A stretch of DNA of 64,000 bases, from positions 4,898,001 through 4,962,000 of the forward strand of contig OY744470.1 of the NCBI GenBank assembly GCA_963556145.1. Direction: 5' to 3'. This document shows, piece after piece, positions 47,424 through 58,759 of this stretch; the first letter of the stretch is position 1; each line of letters begins with the position of its first letter. The notes below the pieces were generated by a model. It did not search any database, had not been told where the DNA came from, and worked only from the letters and a program-made list of their open reading frames with translations. Both the position numbers and the translations under genes were made by a program. This DNA comes from Hygrocybe punicea. Taxonomy: Eukaryota; Basidiomycota; Agaricomycetes; Agaricales; Hygrophoraceae.

Positions 47424-47922
47424 ATTTATTGTGTTTTGCATGTGACTTTGCCAACATCACAGTCACACTTCATTTTGAGCGCCCAACTCAAAATTGCCAT
47501 AACTCATGTAATACTCAACGTACAGCTTAGCAGTTTGAAATATGAGAGTTCGAATATAATGTCTGGATGTTCACAGTGTAAAAAGTCCCAAAAACGGTCA
47601 CACAAAAAACCAAATTTTTCGGTGCAACCCCCCCATGTGCAACACCTCCAGAAGCTTCGGGAGTCCACCAGGCGGTGGAAAACTTCACATGCATGCTCCC
47701 AAGCAGTCCATCTTAATGCTGGGAGCTGTATTATTATTATTAATAAAAGGGACCGTTCATGCACAGCAGGTTTCAATGAGAATATTTTGGTATATTGGGG
47801 CAGGACAACTTGTAGCGACAGGCAAAAATAAAGAGCGTAGAAATATGAAATTGGGCCGCACACACCTCGAAAAGACAACAGAGGATGTGTGATTGGCTTA
47901 GCATTGTGTTTCCAACTGGATT

Positions 47923-49835
47923 TTAAGCCGTGTCAATGTCAGACATGATCTGGAAGACTCCGGCCTTTATCAGTGCAACATCTTCCTCGGCATAACGAAT
48001 GAGCAGATCTGCTGTGCCCCGTCCAATGTTAATCCATTCTGCAAGCTTCTCCACAGTAATCCGATCCCCAGTAAGTTGGTGAACTCGACGGAAACCTTCT
48101 TTGTCAAAATTTGGCAGAAGTTGACTGAATTCCTCGCCGGAATGGTCAGAACGCTTGTCACAGTAATCCAGCCAGGTAGATATAAGGGGGTACTCGACTG
48201 GGGCAGCTGGGCCAGTGGTTGGCATGGCTGGATTTGGCATGAGAGGCGCTGAGTTGGTATTGTGTGCGAGTTCAGCCACAGGTTGAGGACGCAAGTGAGA
48301 ATTCCCTGTTTGAAAGGACTTGGGGTGGTAACTGTGCTGCGCCACGGCTGACTGTGCTCATAAGTGCTGAGCTGGGGCCCTTGTGCGGGGACCATTGGCA
48401 TAGATATTAAGTTCCGGAGGGACTTTATCAACTGGACATTGATTCGGTTGCCTTAGCTGTGCAGGATTACTAAATTGGCTTGCAAATGGCACGTAAAAAG
48501 AATAATCTTACATGCAATGTCGCCCATAAATTGAGGTTCTGCTCTGTGATTGGATAACAGAGGCCCGTGTGGGGATCATTGTAGCATGGAACAGGATTTC
48601 CAGGAAGGCTATGGACATTGCACTGGAAGGTGTTAATAATTTGGGTACGTGCTTGCACTTTCCATTCGTGATAATGGTCTGCATCTGTTTTTGGCCTATC
48701 CTGATCAATGACCACCGGCTTCCCAACTGACTTTCCTGTACTGCTGCTCTTCATTGAAACGTTGGATTAATGCAAAGAGTTATTAAATAATAATGTGGTA
48801 CTCACTTTACCATCCCTGACAAGTGCCGGATCATCACCTTTATTGAAAATTTGAACCACAACAGGTTTTATTTGACGAGTTGAACGATGGCCATTGGCAA
48901 GGATTGGTGGAACCACAAGTGGCCGAAGAAGTGAAATCATGGTATTAAGATGAACTTGTGAGGTAAGGTCGAGTGGGAGGGACTGTTTGTTGTCTGTGCT
49001 GAAACGATACTGAGCATGGAGAGACGTAGGGTATATATTGAACATTTCAGCCAATTTTTGCTGAAGTCCGAACCACGTAGTCGTTGAATTCAACATCTCA
49101 ATTAACCGCGTCTGTGTTGTTCTGTTGTTTACCTCAATGGTGTACGTAAACAAGTCTGGCATAGAATGAGCAATGACAAAACATTCATGAGCAGATATAA
49201 TCACCATCCATGAGATCACTGTCACTATCCTCAGACAGGGTAGTTGGCGGAGCCTTTTTCTTTGTCTTGGCAATGGCTTTTTTGCGGGCTGGCTCCTTCG
49301 GTGCCTCTTCAACCACCTCGACCTCCTCAGAATATATTTCCCTGTCTGTGTACTCCAGTTCCTCCTCCTCCTTTTCAGCTGTGTTTTCTCCCACATCAGA
49401 TTCGTGTTCATCCCTGGTTTGCTTGTTGAGGAGGTCTACTGCCATGCGATGGAATAAGGCCCTGACTGGGTTCGAAGCTGCACGAGTTGGCTGAGCTGAG
49501 GTGAGTTTCTGGTTGTCAGATGATGGCTTTGACGCAGCAGAGTCATCTGCATCGGAACTGAATGTCGATGCGGCTGATTTCAAGAAGGTGCCGGTTCTCG
49601 CAGGATTGGAACCATTTGTGGAAGCAGAACGAGTTGAATGGGTTCGAGTTGACATGGTTACTCTGTCAGTGCACCCCTTTTTGTTAGGATCAGTTACAGC
49701 TGATTCCCGAGGTGCTTCATCAGCAGAGGGAGCAGGGGTGACAGTTTGGGGATTCGCTGCTGCTTTTGCTTCCTGGACGGCCTTCCGTTTGGCTTTCGCT
49801 GCTTCTTGTCGTCTTTTCACAGCCCCTTGGGCCAT
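47923..49835 (-). CDS. Y1 accessory gene
   Basis: Likely starts MAQGAVKRRQEAAKAKRKAV at 49835: a basic coiled-coil-like start, a Ser/Thr/Pro stretch, and an acidic run ending about 49191. Later exons encode LFTYTIEVNNRTTQTRLIEM with STTTWFGLQQKLAEMFNIYP, a possible ubiquitin-like fold. Then come a Cys/His segment (FQCNVHSLPGNPVPCYNDPH, NLNLWATLHV) and a C-terminal helical part near 48180-47925 (GFRRVHQLTGDRITVEKLAE, GTADLLIRYAEEDVALI). The gene recurs in Y2, so it travels with the transposase. Mechanistic role unknown. Confidence 0.6.
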
Positions 49836-50012
49836 AGCAGGAGGAACAGCTGTGAGTATGAGCCATTTAGTGTCAGCGTTTGTAAACACTAAAAGATCAG
49901 ACAGACTCTGGCTTTTCAAGGTCGAATCTTCAGTACTCTGGTGCCAGGAACAACGTAAAATTTTATTTCGTACATCAACAATTACTCATGCAACCAAACA
50001 GCTCACGCAAAC

Positions 50013-50672
50013 CATGGCTCTTGTCCCACCCCCCAATGCTGTGGGAGTGATCCCTCCGCCCCTCACTGCTAATCCACCCGCCCTTGCGGATATCACAAAT
50101 GCGAAGGACTATGTGGAAAAGCTCTCACACTCCAAATGTCAGTATGAGAAGATTTTTGCTGTGAGAACTCTACTGATTGTTCATGATAGTGGCAGGACAT
50201 CCCCTCCATGCCACTGACACAGAAATTGGATCCGCTGAACTCTACAAGAATTCAGTTACTTTCTCCCATAATCCAGGGGGAAATGCCGCTTCACCCTGGT
50301 TGGTGAACCTCACCGCAACGGTCAACCGAATCGATGATAATGTCGCGTTGCTGCTTCAACGGTCAGATGAACTTCCCATTCTCCTTTACAACAGCCAATC
50401 AGGACCTCGAGGGCCCCTCCGTAACCCAACTGTAGTTGCCAATGGTGTTCACCCGCTAATGGGAGTGCCTAATCCTCGAACCCGGGATGAACTTGTACTA
50501 TTCACAGGTGAGATCATTCTGCTATCCTGTTCCAAGCTTGTTACCTAATTCTTCTCAGTTCAAGAGTGTATTGCATCCGCGAATGTGCTGGGTTTACCTG
50601 CCTTGCCGGCTAATTCCACTGTTATAGAAAGGAGGCGACAAATTGCTGTTCGAATTGGGGTTGCGATTGAGT
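50013..50672 (+). CDS. Y1 small gene, possible SAP-like C-terminus
   Basis: Exon 1 from 50013 (MALVPPPNAVGVIPPPL, then a helix with KDYVEKLSHSKCQYEKIFAV). The middle exon is at about 50216-50506 (FSHNPGGNAASPWLVNLTAT, RIDDNVALLLQ, ending RTRDELVLFT). The last exon is about 50561-50672 (ANVLGLPALPANSTVIERRR, then IAVRIGV), stop TAG at 50671-50673. The end resembles a SAP-type DNA-binding helix pair. Opposite strand to its neighbours. Confidence 0.5.
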
Positions 50673-50880
50673 AGTTGTTAGGTTTTTTGATAAAACAGTC
50701 TGCCGGTGATCAAGCTTCGATTACCTAGGTGTGGTGACCCCGTGTATTTTGTACATTTACAATATGAAAACTGTTCTTTGCCACGTATTCTAATTCCCTG
50801 ACCAGCAAGTCACAGATCACATTTACAACAAAGGGTATACATATATTGTACAGGAATGGTGGAGGGGGGGACAGGACAAG

Positions 50881-52147
50881 CTACACATAACCACAGTGCC
50901 TAAACCAACCAAATACATCCGCAGGGCTAATCTCATAGAGGGGTTTGAGTAACACACAATAAATATCCATTAAAGTCAATTCTGTCATAGCCATATGGAC
51001 GTATTCGCCATTGCGGCGGAGGGAATATTTCATTGCAGAGAATGCCAGTTCGATGGGATTGTAGTCAGGCGAATACGGTGGTAGAAATTCACACCGCATG
51101 CCTCTGAATAATGACATGGTTGTCACAAAATTGAAGATAATATAAATCAAAACTTACCGAGATTCGATGAGCTCCAAAATTTCAGGGTGCTTGTGAATTC
51201 GGCAATTATCCATGACAATAACTGATTTTGGGGCGGGGAATGGTTGCATTTGATCAAGGAGATGGTTTATGAATGAATAAAAAAGATTTGTGTCAAAAGC
51301 GCCTTCAACAATTTCGCAGTGGATGATGCCATCTTCGAGGGCCAAAGCGGGAAGAACAGAAAACCTAGACATATAGCAGCATTGTCAATGAATGGAGGAC
51401 TGAAATGTGAGCGAACATACCGTCGTCCGCGGCAAAAGAAGGCTTTGCGAGTTGCTTTTCGGCCATGGATGGCCCAGGCTCTTCCACGATACGTTGTTCG
51501 ACGATCCACAGCACTTTCATCGACAAAAACTAGTTGTTCAGCCTCATATGTGCCAATGCGAGCGGCAAACATGCTTCATTTCTCTTCACTTCGTTCGATC
51601 GCGACATGGGAGAGCTGACAATTGATTAGTTGAATAATTATGAAATAGTGTGCAAAGTGTACCTTTTTCATGGTATAACCACCCTTTACGAGGGTTCTCC
51701 ATATCATCAAAATTGATACTGAGGTACCACAAGTCTCCTGGAGCTCCATTCGCAGTTCGTCGAGATACAGATCAGGGCATTCATTCAACCTGCGATGCAT
51801 ATACTGCATATCGAAAGTTTGTGGAGAATGAGTGCACAAGATGTAATGCTACACACCTCAATATCATAGTTACACAGAATTCGATGCACTTTTGGCCTTT
51901 CGCACTCAGGGACATTGATTCGGCCAGAACGCTTGAAGTATGCCAGTATCTTCTGAATGGAACAACTAGAGACATTGGTGTACATGGCAATGTCCTCCTC
52001 CGTCATGGTTGTGCCGAGTCGTACAATTATCCACTGAACAACTGACACAATCGCCTTGCCTTGAACCATGGGTGGTTGTTGATAGTGTTGAACTGCCAAG
52101 TTTTCATTGAATTCCCAATTTAGGCGGTTATCATCAATTTCCCTCAC
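50881..52147 (-). pseudogene. Y1 transposase, DD34E
   Basis: Exons from 52147: a helix-turn-helix part (LGTTMTEEDIAMYTNVSSCS), a linker exon with LNECPDLYLDELRMELQETC, then the catalytic domain. Asp 1 is in LVFVDESAVDRRT, Asp 2 in VIVMDNCRIHKHP, and Glu in PPYSPDYNPIELAFSAMKYS. Counting gives 34 residues between the second Asp and Glu, as in Tc1-like enzymes. Introns are 45-65 nt with GT..AG ends. The only lesion I see is in-frame TGA 51578-51576 shortly before Asp 1, where the family has a basic residue. So this copy is nearly intact but probably dead. Confidence 0.8.
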
Positions 52148-52689
52148 CTTGGAATTGAATCATTGACAAGAAAGTAACAGTGATTGACTAGCACATTGAT
52201 AGGTTACCAGAGGTCATGCATGTGAAGTTTGGTGCAGATTGATGTACTCCAAAAGCTTCTGGAGGTGTTGCACGTGGGGGGGTTGCACTGAAAAATTTGG
52301 TTTTTTGTGTGACCATTTTCGGGACTTTTTACACTGTGAACATCTAGACATTATATTCGAACTCTCATATTTCAAACTGCTAAGCTGTACGTTGAGTATT
52401 ACATGAGTTATGGCAATTTTGAGTTGGGCGCTCAAAATGAAGCGTGACTGTGACGTTGGCAAAGTCACATGCAAAACACAATAAATAGTTGAGTGGTTCG
52501 GATCATGAATAACAATTAACACAATGGGATTGACCATATGACATTATATTATTTGTAAGCTCTTCCCAAAACACCATAAGGTGTACCTGAATCTTTAGAA
52601 AGCTGTGTTTACTTTTTTTGTTCCATTGCATGTTCCCATTACATACCTTGATACAGGCCAAAAAAATGCATCTGTACTATGAATAGCTG

Positions 52690-53480
52690 CCTTATGATCT
52701 TAATTAGGGGTCTGGCTGACAAGACATTGATCAAACCAACTGAGAAGAACAATGGTACCCGCTTTAAAGATATTTTGTGGATTTAATCTTCAGAGTCTCA
52801 GTGATATTTCTAGCTTGCTCAACAGACAAAACAGGTATTGAACCATGCTGTTTGACAACTGTGCATGTTTGACAACTGATTGGTAACTCGTGGAAATTAT
52901 CATTGCTCTTCATCCTTGTCAGAAATACATTGTCATCTTTTTGGAGCTGTATGTATCATTCCCACACAAGTATACTGTATTATTCCGGTACCAAATAGTT
53001 AGAGCTCCCCTTGGAGTGATAGTTATATCTTCCACTACAAAAGGGGGATTTGTTACTCTTGTATCATTGTATCCTCATTTAATAGGTCCATAAAGTTCGT
53101 GATTCTGGTTTCTTACATATATTCATTTTGAATTTTCATCAGCCCGAATGAGAGTAATCTAAAGTTGTCCTTCTCAAGTTGAGTGTGTAGGTGGTTGTAC
53201 GACTGAACTGAAAGTAATGCATTCACCAGGATATATTTTAGACAAACAGATTTTCAGTCAACAAGATTGATGCCTTACGCTGTATCTATGCTTACTATCA
53301 TGCTCAATTCTTATGGTCATAGGACAGTAACACAAGCCATTTTTAACGGAGCAAAAAGAAATACATATATAGAAACTGTACAAATGTTAATAGTAGCGAT
53401 GTATGAGGAGGACATTTGAGGGCACAGATTGTCACCAAGTTTCCAGAGATCAACGACTGGGATACAGTCAAATATAATGA
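52690..53480 (-). pseudogene. cassette gene 5, copy R (remnant)
   Basis: Minus-strand pieces: VSICISFCSVKNGLCYCP (about 53380-53330); NDTRVTNPPFVVEDITITPR then ALTIWYRNN (53070-52970); and FLTRMKSNDNFHELPISCQT followed by VLSVEQARNITETLK (about 52950-52790). The pieces shared with copy L keep similar peptides, but stops fall between them. Whether they are exons or decay is unclear. It follows gene 4 on the same strand. Confidence 0.4.
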
Positions 53481-53514
53481 ATACTCCACAAAAGAAGAAC
53501 TTACTCCTCCGAAA

Positions 53515-55445
53515 TTAAGGCCCAGGATCAAGTTTGGATGTTGACGGCTTGGGAGATGAAGGCCTTGTTTGGCTCGGAGGAATTGAGAGTAGGATTTCGG
53601 GTGGAACGATGTTGCTCCAATCCACGTCCATCGATGAAGCGCTGGGCTCCGCAGGGGTCGACGACTGGTGGCGTGACGATGCACGCGTATTGGGACGGAA
53701 TCCTAGGACATGGAGAAGATCAGAATTGGAATATATATAGCCTATGATGTAATGTTGAAATACATACCTGGAGTCGGAGACTTCTTTGGTGGCTTCACCA
53801 GGTTGAGCTTCTCTGCAATAATGCCCGCTTGCTCCAAAGCAACATCCAATTTCCTCCTCTTTGCCATCTCACCGTCCTCGTGACCATTGCTGGGAGACAC
53901 CTTTTCGGGTTCAGGAGGTCCATCGTCGTTGTCCATGGGTATATCATTATCAACATCCAACAACCCCACCCACTCTGGTCCTAAAATGTCCAACTTCGCG
54001 GATTCCGGTGCCACAACATCCGGCTTGGGGGCGATGGATGGCTTAATCTCCATTGTCAATTTCTCCAATGCCGATTGCCGGGTTGTGCGCGACGACCCAA
54101 TTTCAACAGCGACTGCGAGATGTCAGTGCATTAATCATAACAAGGTGAGCAACATACGCATTTGGGCCTTGGACCGCTTCTTCATTACTGGGGCTACGTC
54201 CTCCTCCATCTTTATGTCGTCTATACATGAATAAATGTGTTGGATTATCATTTTGATATTCGGAATTCAATAACTCACCCTCAACATCGTCCTCAGCTTT
54301 GGACTTGATTGTGTGTTCTGTCATGATGAAGGGTTTGCATGTATGACAATCACAGACAATGAAAGTACTTACTGGACTTGGGCTTGGGCTTGGGCTTGGG
54401 CTTCTTTTGTCCTTCTCGGACGAATTGTCAGCGCCACCTGAATATTCAATGCATCTATACACTGCTATGGTTGAAAATTTGTACAAACCAGCGGAAGATG
54501 CCATCTGTTTTTTGACCGATTTTGACTTGGCTTTGCCCTTGCCCTTGCCCTGGGGAACCGGCTGCTCTGCAAATGTATTATATCATTAGCACAATCACAC
54601 ATGTAATTCTAGATCACACCTTCATCATCGTTGGCCACATCAGCATCGACAAGGACACTATGTCCTTTACACCAAGCAATAACATGACTGATGATTTCGA
54701 GCTTTGTGGCGTCCGGAAGCCCACCAAACGACCAATTTGCAGAGGTTCCGCTGTGCCATGCTGGCACAGATTCGTCATATTTTGTCCAATCTATGATCCC
54801 AGACGTGTGAATTCATTTGGCCAGAAATGCATATATATACTCACCTAGGTCCTCGGGCTTGATCTCGGTGTTCACGGCGCCATGTTGAATCAAAGCCGAT
54901 GGAGAATGTTTCCCGACATAAAATTCTTTCAGGAGCCAATCGTCGAAGATCTTGCTTTGCCAGTCACGGGTAACCTCATTTGCCCATTTCGCCACCAAGA
55001 CTTCTGCCCAAATTTCATCCATGACGGTGTCGGTATACTTGAGGTAATCCTGAAGTGAATCGGTCCCTTCCTTATCATTTTTGACGTAGTCTGGCGAGTA
55101 GTGGGGTGCCTTGTTGTATGTGATGGCAGCTGTCGCGTAGATGTACATATCCATTTGATAAATCAAGCGACGGAGCGGTTCCTCGTATCGTTCAGGCATT
55201 TCGCGCCATAACTCGCCTCGGGCAGTGGCATCGTGGGGGTGTGTCTTCAGTACATAGAGATTACGAGAAGATATGGGAACGGTGCCAGATTCCTTGTTGG
55301 GTGCCGGAATCTTGGGTGGGACCATGTACTGGATTTGGAAGATGTGATGGAGCTCCTGCAGCTTTTTGGGCGGCGCATCAGGCCAGTACTTGAAGCCTGC
55401 AGGATTGATGGCAGGAGTCGAGGTTTTGATGATGGGCAAGGACAT
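53515..55445 (-). CDS. cassette gene 4, copy R (conserved nuclear-type protein)
   Basis: I choose Met 55445 (MSLPIIKTSTPAINPAGFKY) because copy L starts there too; the frame extends upstream to 55523. Exon 1 (55445 to about 54845) is a conserved domain with HHIFQIQYMVPP, LKTHPHDATARGELWREMPE, ERYEEPLRRLIYQMDMYIYA, and IFDDWLLKEFYVGKHSPSAL. Exon 2 (54790-54620) has DWTKYDESVPAWHSGTSANW and VIAWCKGHSVLVDADVA. Small exons are Lys/Pro/Ser-rich (a PSPSPSPSP run near 54390). Exon 54110-53764 has an acidic patch and AKRRKLDVA, a possible nuclear signal. The last exon ends SIPPSQTRPSSPKPSTSKLD, stop TAA 53517-53515. No clear lesion in the main exons. Function unknown. Confidence 0.65.
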
Positions 55446-55739
55446 GGTAGATGAAATAAAAGTTTTTGGTCGATGTGTGAGACAATTTGAGGGCAAAAGA
55501 AAAAGGGCGGATTTATTACTCAACGCTCCAGACTATGAATACAGATGTCACGACCACATGACCAGATCAATCGACACATGTTCGACCTCATGTTCGGCTT
55601 GTTTGCATTACCAGATCTATTTATATATGTTTTTGTGTGGCGTGAGCTTAGAAGTTGTCCAGTGCTAGTACTTGCACGCAGACAAACCCACATGTAACAT
55701 ATTGAATATCTTTCATGATAAGGTGATGTATTGAGTTAT

Positions 55740-56600
55740 GTTGTTTGATGAATATGGATTGGGTTATGTTCAGTGGATGTCTGTCAACCGGTGTGACTAG
55801 ATATATTACACTGAACACATCGAACATGTTCGGTGTGTTCGGTGGAGATGTTCGGTGGATGTCTGTCAACCAGTGTGACTAGATATATTACACCGAACAC
55901 ATCGAACATGTTCGGTGTGTTCGGTGGAGATGTTCGGTGGATGTCAAACAACGGTTGTGACTAGATATACTACACCGAACACATCGAACATGTTCGGTGT
56001 GTTCGGTGGAGATGTTTGGTGGATGTCAACCAACCGTTATGAGGAGATGTATTACACCGAATACATCGAACATGTTCGGTGTGTTCGGTGGACATGTTCG
56101 GTGGATGTCTGTCAACCGGTGTGGCTAGATATACTACACTGAACACATCGAACATGTTTGATGTGTTTGGTGGACATGTTTGGTGTAGTATACCTAGCTG
56201 TATCAATCCAACAACGCCCACCAAACATGTCCACCAAACAATCCGAACATGTTCGATGTGTTCGGTTTAGTATATCTCCTCAAAATGGTTGGTTGACATC
56301 CACCAAACATGTCCACCGAACACACCAAACATGTCCGATGTGTTCGGTGTAATATATCTAGTCTTAACGGTTGGTTGACATCCACCGAACATGTCCACCG
56401 AACACATCAAACATGTTCGATGTGTTTGGTGTAGTATATCTAGTCACAACCGTTGGTTGACATCCACCGAACATCTCCACCAAACACACCGAACATGTTC
56501 GATGTGTTCAGTGTAGTATATCTCCTCATAATGGTTGGTTGACATTTACAGAACATCTCCACCGAACACACCGAACACGTCTGATCTGTTCAGTAGATAT
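55740..56600. repeat. palindromic repeat array between genes 3 and 4, copy R
   Basis: About eight units of roughly 95-110 bp lie in the divergent interval 55446-56848. Four in the left half read GTGACTAGATATATTACACC, GAACACATCGAACATGTTCG, GTGTGTTCGGTGGAGATG and ATGTCTGTCAACCGG. Four in the right half are inverted, the flip being near 56200. Core CGAACATGTTCG is itself a palindrome. It occupies the same place as the copy L array but has different monomers. Remaining sequence of the interval shows nothing recognisable. Confidence 0.85.
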
Positions 56601-56848
56601 TGCTCTTTCAAGACATTTAAATGATTCCATTGCTGATCAATGTGTTTGGCACATGTTTGTTGTTTTATCATTGCCACTCTTGTCAGGTGACATAATTCCG
56701 ACGTCTTATAATTAGAAGGTTTGTGGAATTGTCACCACCCTCCATCAACCACCCTGAAAGTAATCAATTATTAAGGTATTGATGTATTAATTATATCCCT
56801 GTCTGTTCCTCATACCACCCATCCGAAATCCTGCCTAGGTCCACAAAC

Positions 56849-58671
56849 ATGCCATATAAGAAGGAACTTGGTTATGAACTTTGCATGCACATCTGCCCTG
56901 GTCGAAAATGCAACTCTCCGAAAACGAAATCTCTTTTGTGGAAGAAAGAAGGCAACTCCTGCCAAAGACATGCCGGATTCGCAAAGCAACATCCCAAATG
57001 CGTTTTGTCTGGAATCTGTCCGCAATCGGTATGTCTTGGTTGCAACATACGTGAAAATTGGCAGGGTGTCTGCAATGCGATGGCCGCCAAACTCGATCTC
57101 CTTCCACGCAAAATGCTATCATCCAACTCTGAGATGGAAACATCATCTGACTGTGAAATGGAACCACCAACCACTGTAAGCAACAATGAACGCCGTATAA
57201 CCACATTAAGCAACAATGACGGCCGTGTTTTCAAAATGCTCTTTATCCTTGACCCAATGACTCGTATCACGAGCAAAGCTGCAGCCGTTAATGATCTTGC
57301 CTTCGTCACCACGACCATTTCCGAAATTGAACTCGAAACCATTTCCCATCTTGATGGTTACGTCCATATCATCAAATCATACAAGAGTCGCTATTCAGCA
57401 TGTATTCCAGAATGGGTAATGTCTATTGTTTAATTTGTGGATTGTTGATACTGAAATGCATTTCACAACAAACAGGTTTATATCGGTATGCGACTACATC
57501 ATGAGGATGGAGCCCGGCGCTTCAATGTCAAATACATATTTTGGCCCAAGTTCCTTCACGCAATACTTCGCTATCAAGACAAAGGCGATACGTGGCAAAA
57601 GTTCACATCGGCAGATTGTGTATTTGGTGGTGTGGATATGGGAATGTCATACATGTATGTTTGTCATCGCTTTAATTAATTCTGCTCCGTTTTCGCTGCA
57701 TTATACTGATGTCTTGACAGCAGTAACCAATACGGATTGACACTGGAAAATGTGTCAATTTTCATGACTGGCATGGACGAACTCTGTCAAACGGTACACA
57801 TCTGGCCGCCTCCGAAGCAGATGAACACGGTCCATTCAAAATGGATACAAAATCAAAACTTGCTTCATGTCGCTTTGAACGTAACGCATACGATACGCCC
57901 CCAAGCAAAATTATTAAACGATGGCGACCAATTCCCACCGAATATTGTCTTGAAATGGACACACAGCGACACCAGTCATCACGTCCTATTACCTGGTGAC
58001 CCCAAGTGAAATTGGGAATACATGCGTAATAACTGTGAAGTTCCAGGTTCACGTTGGTTTGGGCAAACATACATCGAACCACTGAGCAAGATGGGCGAAT
58101 GGCGTGTTTTTCTAGTTGGTGGAAAGGTCGTGTATACAGTGCACACACTGTACAACAAGGAAAGCAAGTCTTGGAAGTGGGATATTGTCTCGAGTTTCTA
58201 TACCTTGGACGAATTAAGGTGAGTGGCCTACACCTTCATTTGTCATATCATTTTCATGATTATCTTAACTTTCTCAGAATATTTCAAATGCAGGGGACTC
58301 TATTGAAGATGGTCACTTGCAATCCAGACAGGGGCACCATTTCTATTCGAGAGCAAGGCAGAAATGAGTTCTTCGATTTTGTCCAAAAGACCTACAAAGG
58401 GCTTTATGCGATCGAGTCCAATATGGTTGGTGGAAAACCATCGATGAGTGTCTTTTACCATATGGACATATCGCTCATTGTAGATTCCAAAACGGACACT
58501 GTGTCGTATTTCGTGAACGAGGTGGAACGTTATCACACATGCAGCCTCTGGTCGAACATGAAGTCAGGTCCGAAATCCATTCGAGCACCCATTGGCTCAT
58601 TGGCAGACACTTTTGCAGGAGTTTTTTATAAATGGTTGGTTGACATCAAAGGTCCATACTCATATTTGTAA
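56849..58671 (+). pseudogene. cassette gene 3, copy R (Cys-rich, ATP-grasp-like)
   Basis: Exon 1 (56849-57415) has a zinc-ribbon-like N-terminus with about nine Cys (CMHICPGRKC, HPKC, SGICPQSVCLGC), then IFILDP-type strands (LFILDPMTRITSKAAAVNDL). Exon 2 (57476-57654) has VKYIFWPKFLHAILRYQDKG. Exon 3 from about 57719 leads to IVLKWTHSDTSHHVLLPGDP, then SRWFGQTYIEPLSKMGEWRV and FLVGGKVVYTVHT. The last exon (about 58278-58671) has GGKPSMSVFYHMDISLIVD. The K-x-S-x-HV...GEWRVF-VGG series is what an ATP-grasp nucleotide site looks like. TGA 58007-58009 stands where copy L has TGG, so this copy is disabled. Confidence 0.65.
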
Positions 58672-58759
58672 TATTATCTGTACAGTCAATGGAATGGTTC
58701 GCTTTTATTCACAAGACAGATGTAAGATACAAAAATATAAATGATGCTAAGTGAAGCAA

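Larger units (their letters stand above)
47424..52486. mobile_element. 5.1-kb DD34E element Y1 with about 270-bp inverted repeats
   Basis: Left repeat 47424-47693 and right repeat 52218-52486 (inverted) start ATTTATTGTGTTTTGCATG and stay alignable for about 270 bp with few differences. Enclosed are a transposase (minus), a large accessory gene (minus) and a small plus-strand gene. The element abuts the outer edge of cassette copy R. Ends are near A/T-rich sequence, so a TA duplication is possible but cannot be placed. Confidence 0.85.

Noticed and set aside
49210..50217. Ser-rich plus-strand ORFs
   Set aside because: Antisense to the low-complexity N-terminus of the Y1 accessory gene.
55740..56600. 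ORFs of 60-85 codons with THRTCSMCSV-like repeats
   Set aside because: Direct translation of the CGAACATGTTCG array on both strands.
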